Source of the DNA: Gemmatimonadaceae bacterium
GTDB lineage: Bacteria > Gemmatimonadota > Gemmatimonadetes > Gemmatimonadales > Gemmatimonadaceae
Direction: 5' to 3'
NCBI GenBank assembly: GCA_019752115.1
Contig: JAIEMN010000038.1
Location: forward strand, 1-64,000
DNA length: 64,000 bases
A model generated the notes under the pieces. The model had not been told where the DNA came from, did not search any database, and saw only the letters and a list, made by a program, of their open reading frames with translations. A program made the position numbers and the translations under genes. Positions 18,047 through 27,196 of the stretch are shown here, one piece after another; positions within the stretch are counted from its first letter, which is position 1; every line of letters starts with the position of its first letter.

Positions 18047-20665
18047 GTGGATTCTCGGCTCGCCGACCTGTTGACCGCGCATGACGCGCTGGGCGAGCCG
18101 TTGCTCGTCGTCGACGAGGGTGGCCAGATCCTCGGGATCAATCAGAGCGCCGAGCGCCTCTTCGCCGGCGGGGTCCTCCCACCGCGCCTGCTCGATCCGC
18201 CAACGGACCCCGCCGCCACCGCGTCCGAGTCAACCGAGCTGCGCGTGGGTGACGGCGCCGATGCCCGCGTCTACGCCTGCTCCTTCGTGCGCTCGCCCTT
18301 TGGCCGGGAGTGGCTCTGGCGTGCCAGCGATGTGACGGTTTGGGCCAGTCGTGCGCAACAGGCGACCTCCGAAGTCCTCGCCACCTCCGAATCCCGTCTG
18401 CGCGGCGTGCTCGACGCGGGCTTTGACGCGTTCGTGCTCGCCCGTGCCGTGCGCGCGGAGGATGGCCGGATCGCCGACTTCCGGATCCTGCACGCCAATC
18501 AGCGCGCGGCCGATATGGTCGAGGGGACGCGGGAAGCGCTGATTGGCGCCTCGCTCTTCGAGCGATTCCCGCGCAGTCTCGACTGGGGGCTGTGGGACCA
18601 GTGCTGTCGCGTGGTGATCTCGCAGCAGCCACTGGAAGCCACCCAGCTCGCCCCCACCGCGGATCAGCCGGCCCGCTGGCTCCAGCGCCAGCTGGTGCCG
18701 GTGGATACCGATTGTGTGGCCATCAGCTCGCGGGATGTCACGGCGCAGCACCTCGAGCGCCTGTCGCTGGAAGCGAGTGAAGCCCGGCATCGCCAGCTGT
18801 TCGAGAACAACGGCGCCATTCAGCTCCTGGCCGATGTTGAAACCGCCGCCATCGTCGACGCCAACCCGGCCGCCGAGGCGTTCTACGGATGGCCGCGCGC
18901 GATTCTGACCACGATGTTCGTCACCGATCTCGAGACGATCTCGTTGGAGCATTGGCGCGAGCTGACCGCGAGCATCCCGGTGGGCACCGGCCTCCGCGTA
19001 CAACGGGAGCACCGCATCGCGATCGGCGAGACGCGTCAGGTCGAAGCATTCATTGGCGTCGCCCGGATTTCGCAGCGCCGCGTGCTGCATCTCATCATTC
19101 ACGACATCTCCGACCGCGTGCGCGCCGAGCGGCAGTTGCGCGAGTCGGAAGTCCGGTTCCGCGCCGTGATTGCGGGCATGCGCGAAGGCGTGGTGCTGCA
19201 CGATGAGACCGGCGCCATTCGCATCTGCAATCCCAGTGCCGAGCGTATTCTCGGTCTGACGGCCGCGCAGCTCATGGGACAGAAGCCGGTCGATCGCGAC
19301 TGGCAGGCGGTGCGTGAAGATGGCTCCGAATGGCCGGCCGCCGAGCATCCGGCCATGGTGGCGCTCCGCAGCGGTGTGAGTCAGCCCCGGCAGATCATGG
19401 GCGTTCGGCGCGGCGATGACATCTTCGCGTGGCTCAGCGTCACGGCCGATCCGCTGACCCGACCGGGGGAGCAGCGTCCGTATGCGTCGGTGGCGGTGTT
19501 CACCGATGTCACCGATGAACGCGCGTCGGAAGAACGGTTGCGGCAGGCGCAGAAGCTGGAAGCGGTGGCGCAGTTGGCAGGCGGCATCGCGCACGACTTC
19601 AACAACCTGCTGACGGTCATTCGTGGCGCCACGATGTTCCTGCGCGACGGTCTGGGTGAGGACAATCCGCAGATCGAAGATGTTGCTGCGATCGATCGGG
19701 CCACCACGCGCGCCGAAGAGCTCACGCGTCGGCTGCTCGCGGTGGGGCGGCGCCAGCTGCTGCGCACCGAGCCGGTGGATCTGGGTGCGCTGCTCAAGGA
19801 TCAGCTGCCGATCATCCGGCAGGAGTTCCCGCTCGCGATCGCCGTCAAGCTGGATTTGAGTCCGACGCCAGTCATCGCCTCCGTTGACCGCACGCGTCTG
19901 CTCGATGCCCTGCGCGCACTCACCGACAATGCGCGCGCGGCCATGCCCACCGGTGGCACGCTCACGCTGCGGACCGCGATGACCTCCGTGCGGCATCCGC
20001 ACGAGTCGCGTGAGGATGCGCGCCCGCGTCCGTTTGCGGTGCTCACCGTTGCCGACACCGGCCTCGGGATGCGGGAAGAGATTCGGGCGCGGCTCTTCGA
20101 GCCCTTCTTCTCCACGCAGCCGTTCGGCGCGAATCGCGGGATGGGGCTCGCGTCGGTGCACGGCATGGTGCACCAGATCCGCGGTTTCATCGAGTGCGAG
20201 TCGGCCCCGAACGAAGGCACGACCGTACGCCTCCATCTGCCGGCCGCGGGGACGCCGCCGCTGGGCATGCCCATGGTGCGCACCGAACCGGCGGATACGC
20301 GTACGGGTGGCATTCTGCTCGTGGATGATGACCTGATGCTGCGCGATCTCGGGCGCCGCATGCTCGAGAAGCTGGGCGAGGTCGTCTACGTCGTGGGCTC
20401 CGGCGCCGAAGCGCTGGAATTCCTGGCGCAGCGCGCGCCCGACGTGTCCCTGATGCTCACCGACCTCACCATGCCGGGAATGTCCGGGCTCGATCTGATC
20501 GATGCGGTGAAGGTGCAGTACGCCGGGCTGCCGGTGGCCGCGATCAGCGGCTATGTGGTGAATCCGGACGCGCGCGCGCGACTGGATGCGCGCGGCGTGC
20601 CGTTTCTCCCCAAGCCCTTTGCCGTACCCGATCTCGCGCGCCTGATCGCCAACGCGCGCGGGTAA
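18047..20665 (+). CDS. PAS-rich hybrid histidine kinase with C-terminal receiver
   Basis: A soluble sensor kinase of 872 aa with no membrane segment. It has about four PAS-like modules (near residues 1-90, 115-235, 245-355 and 370-490), the third and fourth showing clear PAS motifs such as IRICNPSAERILGLTAAQL. Next come a HisKA box GGIAHDFNNLLTVI with His516, a HATPase domain (VADTGLGMREEIRARLFEPF and GMGLASVHGM), and a receiver with Asp806 in LMLTDLTMPGMSG and Lys856 in FLPKPF. The GTG start at 18047 lacks a clear Shine-Dalgarno. Signal and output are unknown; the divergent AraC-type gene is the closest candidate partner. Confidence 0.92.
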   Translation: MDSRLADLLTAHDALGEPLLVVDEGGQILGINQSAERLFAGGVLPPRLLDPPTDPAATASESTELRVGDGADARVYACSFVRSPFGREWLWRASDVTVWASRAQQATSEVLATSESRLRGVLDAGFDAFVLARAVRAEDGRIADFRILHANQRAADMVEGTREALIGASLFERFPRSLDWGLWDQCCRVVISQQPLEATQLAPTADQPARWLQRQLVPVDTDCVAISSRDVTAQHLERLSLEASEARHRQLFENNGAIQLLADVETAAIVDANPAAEAFYGWPRAILTTMFVTDLETISLEHWRELTASIPVGTGLRVQREHRIAIGETRQVEAFIGVARISQRRVLHLIIHDISDRVRAERQLRESEVRFRAVIAGMREGVVLHDETGAIRICNPSAERILGLTAAQLMGQKPVDRDWQAVREDGSEWPAAEHPAMVALRSGVSQPRQIMGVRRGDDIFAWLSVTADPLTRPGEQRPYASVAVFTDVTDERASEERLRQAQKLEAVAQLAGGIAHDFNNLLTVIRGATMFLRDGLGEDNPQIEDVAAIDRATTRAEELTRRLLAVGRRQLLRTEPVDLGALLKDQLPIIRQEFPLAIAVKLDLSPTPVIASVDRTRLLDALRALTDNARAAMPTGGTLTLRTAMTSVRHPHESREDARPRPFAVLTVADTGLGMREEIRARLFEPFFSTQPFGANRGMGLASVHGMVHQIRGFIECESAPNEGTTVRLHLPAAGTPPLGMPMVRTEPADTRTGGILLVDDDLMLRDLGRRMLEKLGEVVYVVGSGAEALEFLAQRAPDVSLMLTDLTMPGMSGLDLIDAVKVQYAGLPVAAISGYVVNPDARARLDARGVPFLPKPFAVPDLARLIANARG

Positions 20666-20712
20666 CCCGCGCGCAGAGCGTACACGCATCGCGCACGCGC
20701 ACAGCGTGCGCG
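20654..20712. repeat. Palindromes at the end of the kinase gene
   Basis: GCGCGCGGGT and its complement (20654-20674) flank a single A and span the kinase stop codon. Just beyond, CGCGCACGC (20690-20698) pairs with 20704-20712 around a 5-nt loop. This GC-only structure sits between the convergent kinase and thymidine kinase genes and may stop transcription from either side, although there is no T-tract. Confidence 0.6.
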
Positions 20713-20736
20713 CACAGCGCGCGTTAGGCGCCGTGG

Positions 20737-21348
20737 CTACAGCAGTTGCTGCTGGGCCTCGTCGCGCCGCGGCACGATATGACAGGCCCGGCAGCGGGCC
20801 TCGTATGAGTCCGCCGCGCCCACCATGATGACCGGCGAATCGTAGGGGGCGGGTTTGCCGTCGATGAGCCGCTGATTGCGGCTGGCCGGCGAGCCGCAGA
20901 GCACGCAGATCGCGTGCAGCTTGTCGACGACCTCGGCCACGGCCATGAGCTGCGGCATGGCGCCGAAGGGCTCGCCGCGGAAATCGGTGTCGGTGCCGGC
21001 GCAGATGACGCGGCGCCCGCGTTCCGCGAGCGCCGTGGCCACCTGCACCACACCGGCATCCAGGAACTGCGCTTCGTCGATGGCAATGACCTGCGCCATC
21101 GGATCGAGGCGTAGCATGATCTGCGACGACGAATCCACCGGCGTCGCATCGAACGTGCGCTTGTCGTGACTGGAGACGGCCCACAGGCCGGCGTACCGGT
21201 CATCGAGATGGGATTTGAACACCTGCACCCGCTTGCGGGCGATGTTCGCGCGGCGCACGCGACGGAGGAGCTCCTCCGTCTTGCCGCTGAACATCACGCC
21301 CGCCACCACCTCGATCCAGCCGCCCGACGCCTGGAAGCTGCCCTGCAC
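20737..21348 (-). CDS. tdk: Thymidine kinase (type II)
   Basis: Salvages thymidine to dTMP. The P-loop is [14 protein letters not shown] near residues 17-30, and the Walker B-like segment is VIAIDEAQF. The structural zinc site uses CVLCG and CRAC. At 203 aa it is the usual bacterial type II length. It begins 3 nt after the stop of the helicase-like gene, so both are probably on one transcript. A pyrimidine-nucleoside phosphorylase is elsewhere in the window (45955), giving both arms of thymidine salvage. Confidence 0.95.
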   Translation of the reverse strand: MQGSFQASGGWIEVVAGVMFSGKTEELLRRVRRANIARKRVQVFKSHLDDRYAGLWAVSSHDKRTFDATPVDSSSQIMLRLDPMAQVIAIDEAQFLDAGVVQVATALAERGRRVICAGTDTDFRGEPFGAMPQLMAVAEVVDKLHAICVLCGSPASRNQRLIDGKPAPYDSPVIMVGAADSYEARCRACHIVPRRDEAQQQLL

Positions 21349-21351
21349 GAT

Positions 21352-23223
21352 TTACTCCTGGTTGTCCTGGCCAAACGGACGACGCGGCGGCCGCTTCGCA
21401 TGCTTCATGCGCTCGGCGCGCTCCGACCACTCAGCGCGATTCTCGGTGCGTTCGCGAATGGGACGATCGCCGAACGCGCGACGTTCATCGTCGGCGCGCA
21501 CCGGACGGTTCCCGCCGCGCGGCGGGCCACCAAAGCCCCGCCCACCGCGATCCCCGCGATCGTCGCCCCGATCGAAGCTGCGCGCCGGACGCTCGCCGCG
21601 CGAGCCCGACCGGTCGCCACCGCCAAAGCGCGGCCGCTCGCCGCGATCCCCGCGGTCACCGCGGTCGCTCCGATCGCCACCGAAGCGCGGGCGGTCACCA
21701 CCGCCACGCGGCCCACCGAACCCTCGGCCGCCGCGATCACCGCCACGGTCACCACCGCGCGCCCCACCACGCTCGCCGCCGCGTTCATCGATGCGGGCGC
21801 TCAAGCGACGGCCACGCAGCGTGGCACCGCTGAGTGCCTCAACCACCTTGGCGGCATCATCGGCCGCGAGTTCCACGGTCGTGTGCGATTCGTACAGCTC
21901 CACCTGGCCGATCCGCTCGCCCGGGATTCCCGCCTCGTTGGCGATGGCGCCCACGATATCACCGACGCGCACCTCGTCGCGCTTGCCGGCCGCCAGGAAC
22001 ACCTTGAGGCGTCCCGACGCTGGCGTCGCCGCGCTCTCCCCACGCGCATCGCGCGGAGCGGTGGGCTTGGCACCGGCCGCGGCGGCCCGCGCCTTGGTCG
22101 CCGCCACGTCACGCTTCGCGCCTTCGTAGAGGCGCAGGGCGGCGCAGGCGATCTCCAGGGCATCGTACGAATCGAGCAGCGGCGCGAGCAGCGCCATTTC
22201 GCTCGCCGTGGCGCCGCCGTTGAGCAGCGTGGAGCGCACCGCGGTGCGCAGCTGCTGCACACGCTCTTCGGCGTGCGCCTTCTTCGGCGCCGGCGTCCAC
22301 GCTTCGGCCAGATTGTGCGTCATGCGCCGGAACGCGGGCAGCTCGTCGGGGAGGAGCAGCGCGACGGCATCGACCGGACGCACGGCCAGCGCTTCGGCGA
22401 GGGCTTCATACGACGTGGGCGCTTCCCAGAGCACCGTCATCGCGACGTGCTGCGCGGTGGGCTGGCGCACCACCTGCACGAGCAGACCGTCCACCGTAAG
22501 CCCGAGGCGCGTCAGCGCATCCGTGGCCTGCTGGACCCCCTGATCGGTATGGGCGACCACGGCGAGCGACGGCGGGTCGGTCTCGTCGAGCACCGCGCGC
22601 AGCGCTTCCGCGCGGCCGGCGGCCGACGTGATCACGAAGCGCGGCGTGACGGCGAGCGGCGCATCGCCCACGAGGGGCGGGGCGATGCGGCGGGCGCGAT
22701 GCATCTGCGCCTCGAGGAACGCCTCGGTCTCCGGCGACTCGCTGTCGAGCGTGGCGACACGGCCGACGTCACCCGGGGCATCCCCGAGGAGCGTCTGCAG
22801 CGTGTCGGCGCCGCCGTTGGCAAGGATCTCGTCGAGGCCGATGATGACCACCGTCTGCAACTGCTCGAGGTCGAGGGCCGCATCACGGCGGAGCGCGAGC
22901 AGGTCGCTCGGCGCGCCGGTCACCACGGCCACCGGACCGGCGGCGAGAACGCGGCGGGCGCGGGTCACGCCCGAGACGGGCACGACGCGGGCGGCATCAT
23001 CACTGAGGAGGCGACGGGCCTGATCGGCCGCGGTCAGCGCCTGATCGGGCGTGGGCGTGATCACCAGGCAGGTCGGGGCGGCGTCCTGGCCACCCGCACG
23101 GCTCCGTTCAATCCCCGGCCGCATGGCAGCGGCCATCATCCGCACATCGGCGGGTCCCTGCAGCACCACGTGCTGGCTCCGCGTCGCCCCTGGCGACGTC
23201 TCTTCCCGTTCCTGCTCGCTCAC
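21352..23223 (-). CDS. Degenerate DEAD-box-like protein with DbpA RNA-binding domain and RGG tail
   Basis: A 623-aa protein laid out like a DEAD-box RNA helicase. The first RecA-like half (about 1-190) has TPTPDQALTAADQARRLL and VTGAPSDLLAL where motifs Ia and Ib would sit, but I see no Walker A GKT. The DEAD motif position reads VVIIGLDEIL, with LDEI rather than DEAD. A second half follows (about 195-350). Residues about 400-476 match the DbpA C-terminal RNA-binding domain (VGDIVGAIANEAGIPGERIG). From about 485 the tail is rich in RGG, GGDR and DRGD repeats. I infer an RNA-binding protein that has lost ATPase activity, possibly acting in ribosome assembly. It is followed at 3 nt by tdk. Confidence 0.75.
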   Translation of the reverse strand: MSEQEREETSPGATRSQHVVLQGPADVRMMAAAMRPGIERSRAGGQDAAPTCLVITPTPDQALTAADQARRLLSDDAARVVPVSGVTRARRVLAAGPVAVVTGAPSDLLALRRDAALDLEQLQTVVIIGLDEILANGGADTLQTLLGDAPGDVGRVATLDSESPETEAFLEAQMHRARRIAPPLVGDAPLAVTPRFVITSAAGRAEALRAVLDETDPPSLAVVAHTDQGVQQATDALTRLGLTVDGLLVQVVRQPTAQHVAMTVLWEAPTSYEALAEALAVRPVDAVALLLPDELPAFRRMTHNLAEAWTPAPKKAHAEERVQQLRTAVRSTLLNGGATASEMALLAPLLDSYDALEIACAALRLYEGAKRDVAATKARAAAAGAKPTAPRDARGESAATPASGRLKVFLAAGKRDEVRVGDIVGAIANEAGIPGERIGQVELYESHTTVELAADDAAKVVEALSGATLRGRRLSARIDERGGERGGARGGDRGGDRGGRGFGGPRGGGDRPRFGGDRSDRGDRGDRGERPRFGGGDRSGSRGERPARSFDRGDDRGDRGGRGFGGPPRGGNRPVRADDERRAFGDRPIRERTENRAEWSERAERMKHAKRPPRRPFGQDNQE

Positions 23224-23452
23224 GTCCCGCTCCGTCAGTTGTCAGAAAAGGCCGACCGCCCAACGGTCGGCGCTGCGCGTCCCAATGACGCCTCTCGATC
23301 GCCCGCGTTTCCCTGAGGAACCCACGCGTGGCGCCCTCCCGTGGCGCACGCTTAATTGCGGGCGACACTCGTCCGGACTGGTCCATCCACCGGCCGAACC
23401 ATGGAACCTAGCTGGTTCCGTCGGGAAAATCACCCTCGATGTCGTCCCTTTC

Positions 23453-24643
23453 ATGTCGCTGCTGTTCCAGCCGTCGGCCAACATCGCCCGCCTGAAGGAG
23501 TCAGCCACCCTGGCCGTGGCGGCCAAGGCCCGCGCGCTTCGCGCCGCCGGCCAGCCGGTCATTGACCTCGGGGCGGGGGAGCCGGACTTCGATACCCCGC
23601 AGTTCATCCGGGATGCGGCCGTGGACGCCATGAACGCCGGCCACACGCACTACACGTCCACGGAAGGGATCCCGCCCCTTCGCGAGGCGATCGCCGCCGA
23701 CGCGAACCGGCTGCAGGCCCAGGGCGCCCCGGTGACCGCCGCCGAGGTGGTGGTCTCGAATGGCTCCAAGCAGTCGCTCTACAACGCCTGCGTGTGCTGC
23801 TTTGGCCCCGGTGATGAGGTGCTGATCCCGACGCCGGCGTGGATGAGCTACTACGAGATGGTCGATCTGGCGCGCGCGACGGCGGTCCCCGTGTACGGCG
23901 ATCCGGCGAACTCGCTCAAGGTCACCGCCGACATGCTTGCCGCAGCCGCCACGCCGCGCACGAAGGGCGTGATGCTCTGCTCACCGAGCAACCCCACCGG
24001 CGCGGTGTACACCGCTGACGAGCTGCGCGCGATTCTCGCGCTCGCCGCCGAGCGGGGATGGTGGATGATCGCCGACGAGATCTACCGCCGTATCGCGTAT
24101 GAGGGTGGGGCACATTCGTCGCTCGAGCTGGCGCCGACGCGCGAGAATCTCATCGTGGTGAACGGCGTCGCGAAGGCGTACGCCATGACCGGGTGGCGGA
24201 TCGGTTGGACGATCGCGCCGGTCGCGGTGAGCAAGGCGATGACGGCGTTCCAGGGGCACACCACATCGAACGCGAGTTCGATTTCGCAGTACGCCACGCT
24301 GGCGGCCATGTCACGGGTAGAGGAAGCCGACGCGGCGGTGAACGCCATGGTCGCGAGCTTCCGTCAGCGTCGCGACGCGGTGGTGCGCGCCCTCGCGGCG
24401 TTCCCCGGCGTGCGCTACGTGCACCCGGCGGGGGCCTTCTACGTGTACATGAACGTCGAGGGCTTTCGCGGCGCCGCCGATCCCGGGGCCGCGTTCGCCG
24501 CGGCGGTGCTCGACGAGTATCAGGTCGCGTGCGTGCCGGGCAGTGCGTTTCTCACGCCTGGCTGGGTACGCGCCAGTTATGCCACGACCGAGTCGGTTGC
24601 CGTCGACGGGGTGACGCGCATGGCTCGCTGTCTCACTGCCTGA
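23453..24643 (+). CDS. Class I aminotransferase, aspartate aminotransferase-like
   Basis: A PLP-dependent aminotransferase of 396 aa, fold type I. The N-terminus has IDLGAGEPDFDTP, typical of the aspartate/aromatic aminotransferase I-gamma group. Then come SNPTGAVY and the Schiff-base lysine K241 in NGVAKAYAMTGWRIG, which carries the SxxK-like context with the conserved MTGWRIG tail. ATG 23453 is chosen because it starts at the conserved N-terminus; upstream in-frame sequence overlaps the divergent gene. Aspartate is the likely amino donor, but the substrate range cannot be read from the sequence. The following one-domain Lrp/AsnC gene 14 nt later is probably co-transcribed. Confidence 0.92.
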   Translation: MSLLFQPSANIARLKESATLAVAAKARALRAAGQPVIDLGAGEPDFDTPQFIRDAAVDAMNAGHTHYTSTEGIPPLREAIAADANRLQAQGAPVTAAEVVVSNGSKQSLYNACVCCFGPGDEVLIPTPAWMSYYEMVDLARATAVPVYGDPANSLKVTADMLAAAATPRTKGVMLCSPSNPTGAVYTADELRAILALAAERGWWMIADEIYRRIAYEGGAHSSLELAPTRENLIVVNGVAKAYAMTGWRIGWTIAPVAVSKAMTAFQGHTTSNASSISQYATLAAMSRVEEADAAVNAMVASFRQRRDAVVRALAAFPGVRYVHPAGAFYVYMNVEGFRGAADPGAAFAAAVLDEYQVACVPGSAFLTPGWVRASYATTESVAVDGVTRMARCLTA

Positions 24644-24657
24644 CCGGAGTCGGCTGC

Positions 24658-24936
24658 ATGATCACCACCATCGTTCTCATTCAGGCGGATCCCAAGCACA
24701 TCACCGCCTGCGCCACCGCGCTGGCCGGTATCGGCGGCGTGAGTGAGGTCTACTCGGTCTCAGGCGCCTGGGATCTCGTGGCCATTGTCCGCGTCCCCGA
24801 TCTCGAGCAGATCGCCACGGTCGTGACGCAGGAATTTGCCAAGGTCCCCGGGATCATCCGCACGCAGACGCTCACCGCGTTCCGCGCCTACAGCAAGCGG
24901 GATCTCGAGCAGGCATGGGACATAGGAGTAGAGTAG
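24658..24936 (+). CDS. Stand-alone Lrp/AsnC ligand-binding domain protein
   Basis: A 92-aa protein consisting only of the RAM (regulation of amino acid metabolism) domain, with no helix-turn-helix. It reads VLIQADPKHI, then IGGVSEVYSVSGAWDLVAIV and a C-terminal TQTLTAFRAYSKRDL. The GGAGT upstream and ATG 24658 give a clear start. Being 14 nt after an aminotransferase gene, it may sense an amino acid and act through a partner. Such single-domain proteins are known in archaea and bacteria, with ill-defined roles. Confidence 0.85.
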   Translation: MITTIVLIQADPKHITACATALAGIGGVSEVYSVSGAWDLVAIVRVPDLEQIATVVTQEFAKVPGIIRTQTLTAFRAYSKRDLEQAWDIGVE

Positions 24937-24953
24937 GGCTGGCATCGCAATTC

Positions 24954-25020
24954 AGGAGCCAGGGGGGAGGGCTGAGGGGGAAGTCCGATCACTCCCCCCT
25001 TAGCCCTTCCCCCTGGCTCC
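24954..25020. repeat. 67-nt purine/pyrimidine hairpin between convergent genes
   Basis: The left arm begins AGGAGCCAGGGGG (24954-24966) and continues purine-rich to 24984. The right arm (24991-25020) is its complement apart from one bulged base and three mismatches. The loop is CCGATC. It sits 17 nt after the Lrp/AsnC stop and 28 nt after the lipoprotein stop on the other strand. One strand of each arm is almost pure purine, unlike the other long palindromes here. Confidence 0.85.
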
Positions 25021-25048
25021 TAGAATGCGGACTGTCCGCCCGCTCTCC

Positions 25049-26023
25049 TCACCCGTGGCATCGCGCCCGTTCGTACTTGAACTGCTCATGCCACGCATCG
25101 ATGTCCCACTTGAGGGCATAGGTGACGAGCGTCCACTTCGGATCCTGCAGGCCGAAGAAGAGTTCCGCCTTGCCGTCATGATCGGCATCGAAGGCGCCCA
25201 GGAAGCGGCGGCGCGGCTGGTCCTTGGCGTTGCCCACGGTCTTGAACACGTAGGTGGGCTTGAAGCCGTAGACGCCCTTGTCGAGCACCACGATGAGGTG
25301 ACGCGGGCGCTGCGCGATGGGGGGGATGCTGTCGGGGAGCGCATCGGGATCGTCGTAGGTGACGACGATCGTTTCGGTGCGTGATGCGCCGGTGGGCACG
25401 ATGAAGACGTTGCGCTGGTAGCGGCCGATCATCGACGGCGCGATGCCGGCGGAGGGCGCGATGAGCGTGGCGATGGAGCTGAGAGCCACATCGCGCGCGC
25501 TCCCTTCCAGCGGCGCCACCGCGGCGGGCTTGAGATCCTTGCCGCTCGCGACCAGCTGCACATCGGCGGGCAGATCGACGAGCGCCGCCGGCGGCATCAC
25601 CTGACAGCCGGCGAGGGTGTCGAGCGCCGCGCCCTCCCACATGCCCCGGCGGATCGGCACCGGCGGCAACAGATCGCCACCGCGTACCGGGACGACCGAC
25701 TTGCTGCTGTGCATGTACTCGAGATCGAACAGCCGCCACCCGCGATCGCTCATGAGCATCGGCTCGAACCCGGTGGTGCCACCGGTCGCCACCGGGATGA
25801 TCTTGGTCCCGGCCTTGTCGCGCACGACGCGATACACGACATCCGGACGCCCCGCCACAAGCGAGCTGTCCCCCTGCCAGACCGGATCCCCGGTCTGTGG
25901 GTTGAGACGCGCCTTGAGGCTGTCGCAGGCGCTCAGCCCGGCGGACGCCAGCAGCAGCGCGGGCGTGAGGGTGATACGAAGCCAGGCGGCCACAGGGCGC
26001 CGGCGAAGGAACAGGGGAATCAT
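25049..26023 (-). CDS. Hypothetical lipoprotein, 324 aa
   Basis: A predicted secreted lipoprotein. The signal runs from ATG 26023 through WLRITLTPALLLASAGLSAC, ending in the lipobox LSAC. The mature part has no motif I can assign. It contains DADHDGKAELFFG, an EF-hand/FG-GAP-like Asp-rich calcium motif near the C-terminus. GTG 26026 is an alternative start one codon upstream. It converges on the Lrp/AsnC gene and is divergent from the NurA-like gene. Exported location is inferred from the lipobox; function is unknown. Confidence 0.7.
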   Translation of the reverse strand: MIPLFLRRRPVAAWLRITLTPALLLASAGLSACDSLKARLNPQTGDPVWQGDSSLVAGRPDVVYRVVRDKAGTKIIPVATGGTTGFEPMLMSDRGWRLFDLEYMHSSKSVVPVRGGDLLPPVPIRRGMWEGAALDTLAGCQVMPPAALVDLPADVQLVASGKDLKPAAVAPLEGSARDVALSSIATLIAPSAGIAPSMIGRYQRNVFIVPTGASRTETIVVTYDDPDALPDSIPPIAQRPRHLIVVLDKGVYGFKPTYVFKTVGNAKDQPRRRFLGAFDADHDGKAELFFGLQDPKWTLVTYALKWDIDAWHEQFKYERARCHG

Positions 26024-26128
26024 CACAGTAGGCAGTTTCGTCCGACAACGACCGGAAGTCTACGGCCGCGCCGCCGCCGGGTGTGCGCGCCGTTGTGCGC
26101 GGGGACGGGGCGCGATAGCCTCCCCCAC

Positions 26129-27157
26129 GTGACCGCTGCCCCGCCTCTTCCGTCACTGCCGGACGCCCTGCGGGCCCTTCGGCCGCTGCTCGCGGGCGGA
26201 GCGCCAGTACTCGATGGCCCGTCGCTCGAACGCCTGAGTCTGTCGGGCGGTGAGCCGCCGGTCATCGCGGCCTGTACCCCGCTCGAGCCCCCCGGCGCCC
26301 GCCGGCTCACGCCGGCCGCCGCACCGCTGGTTGGGGCGTTCCTCGATGGCGTGCAGCGGAGTCGACTGCTCGGACACGTCGGGCATGCCCCCGTCATTTT
26401 TGCGAGTGTGGCGGCCGCGATTCGCGAACGGGTGGACCGCCAGCTGCAGACGTGGCATGCGCCACGGGTGGCGCGGATGCTCCTCGTGGCGCGCGATCGC
26501 GTCGGTGAAGCCGCGTTTGCCCAGCTCGCCGAGAGTGGCCTGCCGGTGATTGATGCATCAGCCGCCGCCGGCAACGGACCGGTGCTGCTGCACCCCCATG
26601 CCCTGCGCGCCCGCGCCCTCGAACTGGTGGCACTGGAGCGCGAACGCCTGGAGCGCCAACTCGCCGCCGCCTGGGTCGCCGAGGCGGAGGGCCTGCACCC
26701 TGGCGCGGCCGCGTCACCCGACCCGTGGCTCTGGATCGACGGGGGCATCGCCGGCAATCTGGCCATCGATGCCGGCGCCCGCGCGTTTGGCGTGGTGAAG
26801 TCTCATACCACGCTCTACGGCGACGAGGCGGCCGTGTCCGCCGTGCTCTCGCTGCGGAGTGGCGAACGGTCGCCCGCGTTTCTCGTCGGGCACGCCGCGC
26901 GCCGGGCGGTCGCGAGCTGGTACCTGCGACTGCGCGATGGTGCGGCGGCCGATCCGCTCTTTGGCCTGGTGCGCGTCGAAGTGGCCCCGCCGGTGGCGGA
27001 CGCCGACTGGGAGGCCTTCACGGCGCACTGTGACCGGCTGTCAGCGGGCATTCTGCTGGAACGTGCGCCGCTCTCGCTCCCCGACGCGCGCTGGGATACG
27101 CTCAGCTACGGCGTGCACGCGGTTGAATCGTATCTGCAGGCCGTGCTCGGTGTCTGA
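26129..27157 (+). CDS. NurA-like nuclease candidate, partner of the HerA-like ATPase
   Basis: A 342-aa protein with no signal peptide. The second half has PWLWIDGGIAGNLAID with Asp204, then GVVKSH with Lys224, and a late FGLVRVEVAPP. This order (an acidic DG motif on a beta strand, a GVVK strand, and a VRVE strand near the end) resembles the RNase H-like NurA nuclease domain, whose first motif is DGS. The identification is mine and rests on these short motifs plus position: it is immediately before the HerA-like ATPase and in a cluster with SbcD and SbcC. GTG 26129 is chosen as the first start after the divergent gene. It could instead be an unrelated adaptor. Confidence 0.55.
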   Translation: MTAAPPLPSLPDALRALRPLLAGGAPVLDGPSLERLSLSGGEPPVIAACTPLEPPGARRLTPAAAPLVGAFLDGVQRSRLLGHVGHAPVIFASVAAAIRERVDRQLQTWHAPRVARMLLVARDRVGEAAFAQLAESGLPVIDASAAAGNGPVLLHPHALRARALELVALERERLERQLAAAWVAEAEGLHPGAAASPDPWLWIDGGIAGNLAIDAGARAFGVVKSHTTLYGDEAAVSAVLSLRSGERSPAFLVGHAARRAVASWYLRLRDGAAADPLFGLVRVEVAPPVADADWEAFTAHCDRLSAGILLERAPLSLPDARWDTLSYGVHAVESYLQAVLGV

Positions 27158-27196
27158 TCTGTCGTCCGCGGTTTTCCGCCTCTTCGGTAGCGCGCT

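Noticed and set aside
18230-21184. A 984-residue minus-strand frame across the kinase and tdk genes
   Set aside because: It overlaps two confirmed genes and has the same antisense character; no family match is visible.
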